Assembly (NCBI GenBank): GCA_046729975.1
Contig: JBKPHS010000157.1
Coordinates: forward strand, 1-64,000
Direction: 5' to 3'
Origin: JBKPHS01 sp046729975
GTDB taxonomy: Bacteria; Actinomycetota; Thermoleophilia; Solirubrobacterales; Thermoleophilaceae
DNA length: 64,000 bases
The notes beneath the pieces are model-generated. The model worked only from the letters and a program-made list of their open reading frames with translations, did no database searches and had not been told where the DNA came from. The translations under genes and the position numbers were made by a program. Positions 60,023 through 64,000 of this stretch are shown piece after piece (positions within the stretch are counted from its first letter, which is position 1; each line of letters starts with the position of its first letter).

Positions 60023-60787
60023 CTAGCCGGGCTTGCGCGCGCGGATGATTGCGGACCCCGCGTGCTCGTGAACCCGGTGCGTCTCCTGTATTTCGACGTC
60101 GGCCAGGCCGGCAGCGGAAAGCTCTCGTTCGAAGTCGTCGATCGTCAGCGCCCCCGCGATGCAGCCGGTCCACTGCTCCATGTCGCGCCTGGTTGCCTCG
60201 TCCATGTCGTCGTCGGCCACGACGTCGGTGACAGCGAAGCGCCCACCCGGGCGCAGCACGCGCGCGGCCTCGCGGAACACGCGCGGCTTGTCCGCGGAGA
60301 GGTTGATCACGCAGTTGCTGATGATCACGTCGACGGAGGCGTCGGGCAGCGGGACGTGCTCGATCGTGCCCTTCAGGAACTCGACGTTCTCGGCGCCGGC
60401 CCTGCGCTGGTTCTCACGGGCGAGATCGAGCATCTCGTCGGTCATGTCGAGTCCGTACGCCCTGCCGGCCGGTCCTACACGCTGAGCCGACAGAAGCACG
60501 TCCAGTCCGCCCCCCGAGCCGAGGTCGAGCACCGTCTCACCCTCGTGTAGCTCCGCGACCGCCGTGGGGTTTCCGCACCCCAGCGATGCCAGCGCCGCCT
60601 GCTCGGGCAGGGCCTCGTCGTGGTACTGCGAGGCGCCGAACACCGCGCGTTCCTCCTCGGGAAGGATCGCGCCGCCGCAACTCGGACCGCAGCCGCAGCC
60701 GTCCTGGCCCGCGGCCACCGCAGCGTCCGCATAGCGCTCGCGCACCGCCTCGCGGATCTCGTCATCGCTTCTCAGCTGGTCAGCCAT
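60023..60787 (-). CDS. arsM: Arsenite S-adenosylmethionine methyltransferase
   Basis: A 254-residue methyltransferase that methylates As(III). SAM motif [20 protein letters not shown], then [20 protein letters not shown] with the family Cys, and [20 protein letters not shown] with another. A Cys-rich N-terminal segment ([15 protein letters not shown]) also fits ArsM. ATG 60787; overlaps arsR by 16 bases, so it is made under ArsR control. Confidence 0.9.
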   Translation of the reverse strand: MADQLRSDDEIREAVRERYADAAVAAGQDGCGCGPSCGGAILPEEERAVFGASQYHDEALPEQAALASLGCGNPTAVAELHEGETVLDLGSGGGLDVLLSAQRVGPAGRAYGLDMTDEMLDLARENQRRAGAENVEFLKGTIEHVPLPDASVDVIISNCVINLSADKPRVFREAARVLRPGGRFAVTDVVADDDMDEATRRDMEQWTGCIAGALTIDDFERELSAAGLADVEIQETHRVHEHAGSAIIRARKPG

Positions 60788-61128
60788 GCGGATAGCTCCT
60801 TCAGGGCGTCGGGGACGACGTAGTAGTAGGCCCACAGGCCGCGGCGCTCGGAGTCGACGATTCCCGCCTCGCGCAGGAGCTTGAGGTGATGCGAGACCGT
60901 CGGCTGCGAGAGCTCGAAAAGAGGCACGAGCTCGCAGACGCAGACCTTTCCGGCGTGCTGGCGCAGCACGTCGACGAGCTGCAGCCGGATGGGATCGCCG
61001 AGTGCCTTGGCGATCGTCGCCATGCGCTCCGCGGTCTCGCGCTCGACCTCCGGGTAGACGACGGGTTCACAGCACGGCTGGCCGGCGGGCCGCTTCTGCT
61101 TCGGCGCGAGCTCCAGATCGATAGCCAT
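60772..61128 (-). CDS. arsR: ArsR/SmtB-family arsenic repressor
   Basis: A 118-residue repressor. The metal site probably uses GKVCVCELVPLFELSQPTVS in the recognition-helix region and possibly the N-terminal QPCCEP. The HTH reads LSQPTVSHHLKLLREAGIVD followed by [20 protein letters not shown]. It should repress both divergent transcripts until As(III) binds. Confidence 0.95.
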   Translation of the reverse strand: MAIDLELAPKQKRPAGQPCCEPVVYPEVERETAERMATIAKALGDPIRLQLVDVLRQHAGKVCVCELVPLFELSQPTVSHHLKLLREAGIVDSERRGLWAYYYVVPDALKELSAWLTS

Positions 61129-61135
61129 CTATCTA

Positions 61136-61151
61136 CTTCTATCGATTGAAG
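61136..61151. promoter_or_regulatory. Near-palindromic candidate ArsR operator
   Basis: CTTCTATCGATTGAAG is symmetric except at one base pair. It lies in the 35-base gap between arsR and the divergent metallophosphatase gene and could control both directions. Confidence 0.6.
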
Positions 61152-61163
61152 CGAGGATTGTCA

Positions 61164-61931
61164 ATGCATAACATCCGGCCCGTGGCAGCCGGTACGCCTC
61201 CCTGCGCTCGCCTCGAGCGGGTCGCCGTCATCACCGACATCCACGCCAACCTGCCGTCGCTCGAGGCGGTACTGACGAAGATCGAGGACCTGGACGTCGA
61301 CGCGGTGTACTGCGGTGGCGATCTCGTCGGCTACGGCCCGCAGCCGAACGAGGTCTGCCGGCTGATCGAACGGAGCGCCATCCCCGCGATCTACGGCAAC
61401 TACGACTACGCGATCGGGCGCGACCTCGAGGACTGCGGTTGCGCGTACGTCGACCAGCACGACCGTGAGCTCGGCCAGCGCTCGATCGAATGGACGCTCG
61501 CGCACACGGACGACCGCTCGAAGCGGTTCATGCGCGAGCTGCGGTTCGACCTGCGATTCGAGCTCGGCGGCAGGCGCATCCGGCTCGTGCACGGCTCGCC
61601 GCGCAAGGTCAACGAGTACCTGTTCGAAGACAAGCCGGCGCGAACCTTCGAACGGATCGCCGCCGGCGCCGATTGCGACGTACTTGTCTTCGGGCACACG
61701 CACAAGCCCTGGATTCGCGAGTACGGCGGCGTGCTGTTCGTCAACTGCGGCTCGGTCGGCAAGCCCAAGGACGGCGACCCGCGCTCCGCGTTCGCCGTCC
61801 TCGAGCAGGCGGCGAGCGGCGTCGCGTCGTCGATCGAGCGGGTCCCCTACGACGCCGAGTCGGTGGCGCATGAAGTGGTGGCCGCCGGCCTGCCCGGGGA
61901 ATACGCGGAGAGGCTTGTCGCCGCCGCCTGA
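61164..61931 (+). CDS. Metallophosphatase of the ars cluster
   Basis: A 255-residue calcineurin-type phosphoesterase. Metal motifs: AVITDIHANLPSLEAVLTKI, YCGGDLVGYGPQPNEV, AIYGNYDYAIGRDLEDCG, RLVHGSPRKVNEYLF and VFGHTHKPWIREYGG, so all five blocks are intact. ATG 61164 (GAGG eight bases upstream) is preferred to TTG 61146, which overlaps the operator. It precedes arsC by 14 bases; the substrate is unknown. Confidence 0.88.
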   Translation: MHNIRPVAAGTPPCARLERVAVITDIHANLPSLEAVLTKIEDLDVDAVYCGGDLVGYGPQPNEVCRLIERSAIPAIYGNYDYAIGRDLEDCGCAYVDQHDRELGQRSIEWTLAHTDDRSKRFMRELRFDLRFELGGRRIRLVHGSPRKVNEYLFEDKPARTFERIAAGADCDVLVFGHTHKPWIREYGGVLFVNCGSVGKPKDGDPRSAFAVLEQAASGVASSIERVPYDAESVAHEVVAAGLPGEYAERLVAAA

Positions 61932-61945
61932 GCGAGGAGGAGCAA

Positions 61946-62563
61946 ATGAGGTACGTCCTGTTCGTCTGCAACCACAACGCCGGCCGCTCCCAAATGGCGC
62001 AGGCGTTCTTCGAGCGCCACGCCCCGCCTGACATTCGCGCCGAGTCGGCCGGAGACGCGCCGGCGGAGCGCATCTGGCCGGAGGTGGTGGAGGCGATGGC
62101 CGAGGTGGGCATCGACATGTCGGGGCGCCGGCCGAGGAAGCTGACCCTCGAGATGCAGCTGCACGCCGACTGGGCGATCACCCTGGCATGCGGCGCAGCC
62201 TGTCCCTACGTGCCGACGACGGTCGAGGAGTGGGACATTCCCGACCCCGCCGGTTTGCCGATCGAGGACGTCCGCTCAATCCGGGACACGGTCGAGGCGC
62301 GCGTCGAGGAACTCGTGGCAACCCGCCTCGAGGCCATCCGCAACGACCGCACGGCACACCAGATTCGCCTGGGGCGGATCCTGCCCGACCTCGCGCGCGA
62401 GTTCCACGGGGTCCGCTCGCCCGAGGAGATACGCGCGTGCGCCGACGCCATACTCGCCGGCTACCAGGACTCCCTGGTGCGCAGCTTCGTTCTCACGATC
62501 GCCCACCGGCGTGCGCGCGAGTGTCTGCGCGCCGAGACCTGCGACGCGCTCGCCATCACCTAG
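61946..62563 (+). CDS. arsC: LMW-PTP-type arsenate reductase with extra C-terminal helical domain
   Basis: A 205-residue protein. The CX5R catalytic loop is FVCNHNAGRSQMAQAFFERH, the general acid region IPDPAGLPIEDVRSIRDTVE. Residues ~130-205 are an added helical domain (LGRILPDLAREFHGVRSPEE, LVRSFVLTIAHRRARECLR) similar to three-helix-bundle domains attached to actinobacterial arsenate-mycothiol enzymes. GGAGG precedes the ATG. Confidence 0.9.
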   Translation: MRYVLFVCNHNAGRSQMAQAFFERHAPPDIRAESAGDAPAERIWPEVVEAMAEVGIDMSGRRPRKLTLEMQLHADWAITLACGAACPYVPTTVEEWDIPDPAGLPIEDVRSIRDTVEARVEELVATRLEAIRNDRTAHQIRLGRILPDLAREFHGVRSPEEIRACADAILAGYQDSLVRSFVLTIAHRRARECLRAETCDALAIT

Positions 62564-62586
62564 TCTGCAGCGAGAAAGGGGGCTCG

Positions 62587-62811
62587 ATGAACGCGAAGGA
62601 GTGGCTCTCCCAGTACGCGGAACGCTTGGGCACCGCCCCGCCTGATCGCGACGAGTTCGACACCCTCCTCCAGTTGGCGGCGGAGGCTGCTCATAGCTCG
62701 GAGCGCGTTGCCGCGCCGGTCGCCTGCTGGCTGGCGGCGAAGTCCGACAGATCGCTGGCTGAGGCGCTCGACGCCGCGCGTGCGCTTGGGACGTCCGCTT
62801 CAGACGCTTAG
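62587..62811 (+). CDS. DUF6457 small protein
   Basis: A 74-residue helical protein: NAKEWLSQYAERLGTAPPDR, DEFDTLLQLAAEAAHSSERV, AAPVACWLAAKSDRSLAEAL. DUF6457 proteins are often found beside molybdenum-cofactor genes. The ATG has AAAGGGGG before it. It is convergent, with a 15-base gap, to the molybdoenzyme gene. Confidence 0.75.
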   Translation: MNAKEWLSQYAERLGTAPPDRDEFDTLLQLAAEAAHSSERVAAPVACWLAAKSDRSLAEALDAARALGTSASDA

Positions 62812-62826
62812 CAGCGAGCTTGCTCC

Positions 62827-64000
62827 TTACTCGACGTCCCCGCCCCCGGCTCCGAAGTCCGGGCCGGGGCGCGGCTCGCCGGGCGCCGGCTCGACCGGCA
62901 CCTTCAGGCGATCCTTGGCCTCGCTCTTCGGATTGCCCGCCGAGCCCGGCGCCGTGACACCGTCGACGGTGCGGTCCTCGAAGCTCCTCGTCGGCGCCGT
63001 GTCGGCGGTAATCGGCTCCCGGTCGAGCTTCTTTGCGGCCGCGCGCGTGTTCTTGTAGAGCGCGGCGTTGGATTCCTGCTGGAGCTTCCCTCCAGCGACG
63101 AGGTTGTTCGCGTAGTACCTGGGCTCGCCGTTTGGGTCCTTGTCCGTCGGCCCCTGCCACGCGAAGATCGCCGACATCACGCCGGGCGGGCAGACGTCGG
63201 ACACCTTCGCCACGCCGTCGCAGGTCGCGTACTGGTTCGAGAGCTGGATCCAGTCGCCCTCCTTGACGCCGAGTGTCTCGGCGTCCTTCGGGTTGACGGT
63301 GATCTCGTGGTAGGGGACCTGCTTGGCGAGGTCGGTCGTCCAGCGGTAGGTGTAGCCGGACTGCCAGATCGCCTGGTAGCGCACGGTGGTGACGAAGTAC
63401 GGGTACTTGTCGTCCGGCTTGATCTCGGACGGGAGGAACTGGAGCGGGTCCGCCCTGGTCCATTTCTGGTCCTTGGGGACGAAGTTGGCCTTGCCGTTGG
63501 GCGTCTCGAACTTGTCGGCATACGCCCGCTTCGTTCCGACGAGCTCTCCGCCCTCCTCGGTGATCGGAATCTGGATGCCGTTGTTTCCGAGGCCCTTCAG
63601 GCGCTCACGGCTGAGGCGGTTGAGCCCGATCGCCTTGCCCTCCTCCGTCTGACGCATGGCGTCGTAGACGTCCTGGTGCGTCTTGAAGTCCCACTCGGCG
63701 GGATCGAGGCCGCCGTGCTTCTCGGCGAAGCGGCGCGCGACCTGCGCAACGATCAGGTAGTCCGCGCGGGCCTCCTCCGGCGCGTCGCAGAACTGCTGGT
63801 TCAGTCGCAGCCGGCGCTCCAGGTTGGCGCGCGTGTAGCTGTACTCGCCCCACTGCGTTGAGGGCAGGACCGCGTCTGCCACGGCCGTCATGTCGGAGGG
63901 CCTGATGTTGACCTCGACGACGAAGGGGACCTTCTCGACGAACTCGCGCAGCTGCTTCGTCTGCTGCGACATCCGCAGCGGGTTGCAGATCGTCACGAGC
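62827..64000 (-). CDS. Molybdopterin oxidoreductase, C-terminal part (arsenite oxidase-like)
   Basis: The last ~391 residues of a DMSO-reductase-family catalytic subunit; the N-terminus lies beyond the right edge. MGD-binding C-terminal features are PYFVTTVRYQAIWQSGYTYR, VPYHEITVNPKDAETLGVKE and GDWIQLSNQYATCDGVAKVS. The late VCPPGVMSAIFAWQG and YYANNLVAGGKLQQESN have the AioA-like layout. The arsenic genes next to it support an arsenite oxidase, but formate- or other oxyanion-type enzymes are possible. A disordered acidic tail follows. Confidence 0.72.
   Translation of the reverse strand, partial: LVTICNPLRMSQQTKQLREFVEKVPFVVEVNIRPSDMTAVADAVLPSTQWGEYSYTRANLERRLRLNQQFCDAPEEARADYLIVAQVARRFAEKHGGLDPAEWDFKTHQDVYDAMRQTEEGKAIGLNRLSRERLKGLGNNGIQIPITEEGGELVGTKRAYADKFETPNGKANFVPKDQKWTRADPLQFLPSEIKPDDKYPYFVTTVRYQAIWQSGYTYRWTTDLAKQVPYHEITVNPKDAETLGVKEGDWIQLSNQYATCDGVAKVSDVCPPGVMSAIFAWQGPTDKDPNGEPRYYANNLVAGGKLQQESNAALYKNTRAAAKKLDREPITADTAPTRSFEDRTVDGVTAPGSAGNPKSEAKDRLKVPVEPAPGEPRPGPDFGAGGGDVE

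Noticed and set aside
61146..61163. TTG 61146 as the metallophosphatase start
   Set aside because: It overlaps the candidate ArsR operator and has no ribosome site; ATG 61164 has GAGG at good spacing.

Overview
The window is about 70% G+C, with dense, short-spaced, often overlapping genes and many GTG/TTG starts. The gene set (rplU-rpmA-obg-proBA-nadD-rsfS block, mreBCD-mrdA-rodA-rng block, tig-clpP-clpX-valS-folC block) suggests a chromosomal segment of a free-living high-GC actinobacterium. Small conserved-looking proteins and an ACT/RNase D/DUF6457 repertoire point to the Thermoleophilia/Solirubrobacterales side. That placement is inference from gene content, not a phylogeny.

Layout. 1-2.4 kb: a molybdate ABC transporter (modABC, minus strand) with a HTH-TOBE regulator. 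2.4-4.4 kb: a MocR/PdxR-type regulator divergent from a small protein. 4.45 kb: tRNA-Ala(GGC). 4.5-17.6 kb: one long minus-strand housekeeping block from mreB down to rsfS (cell shape, RNase G, ribosomal L21/L27, Obg, proline synthesis, NAD synthesis, ribosome silencing). 17.7-23.6 kb: a two-component region next to a SipW/TasA-type surface-fibre cluster (two TasA/camelysin-like proteins, a DNRLRE protein, a SipW-type signal peptidase). 23.6-40 kb: maf-ndk, assorted membrane and redox genes, then folC-valS, clpX-clpP-tig and an exonuclease/GIY-YIG fusion. 40-57.3 kb: mostly accessory or lineage-specific genes, including an M14 peptidase/amidase fusion and a rhodanese-MFS fusion interrupted by one in-frame UGA. 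57.3-64 kb: a MerR-linked drug exporter and an arsenic cluster (arsM, arsR, metallophosphatase, arsC), then a DUF6457 gene and the C-terminal part of a molybdopterin oxidoreductase that resembles arsenite oxidase.

How the genes fit together. ArsR and a near-palindrome between divergent promoters probably control methylation (ArsM) on one side and the phosphatase and arsenate reductase on the other. The molybdoenzyme at the right edge would need the molybdate taken up by the system at the left edge. The fibre cluster reads as one transcript, with a strong hairpin between the first subunit gene and sipW and with a histidine kinase/response regulator downstream.

Most unusual observations: (1) an in-frame UGA exactly where related rhodanese domains carry a catalytic-region Cys, making a candidate selenocysteine rhodanese-MFS protein; (2) four intergenic tandem 7-8-mer inverted repeats, each abutting or overlapping a minus-strand stop codon; (3) rodA and folC, whose conserved N-termini require a CTG start overlapping the upstream stop codon; (4) small genes that conventional calling would miss. 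No stretch longer than 300 bases lacks a gene. The largest gaps (17558-17767, 40520-40795, 57810-58059) hold only a hairpin, a short inverted repeat and an operator-like palindrome respectively.
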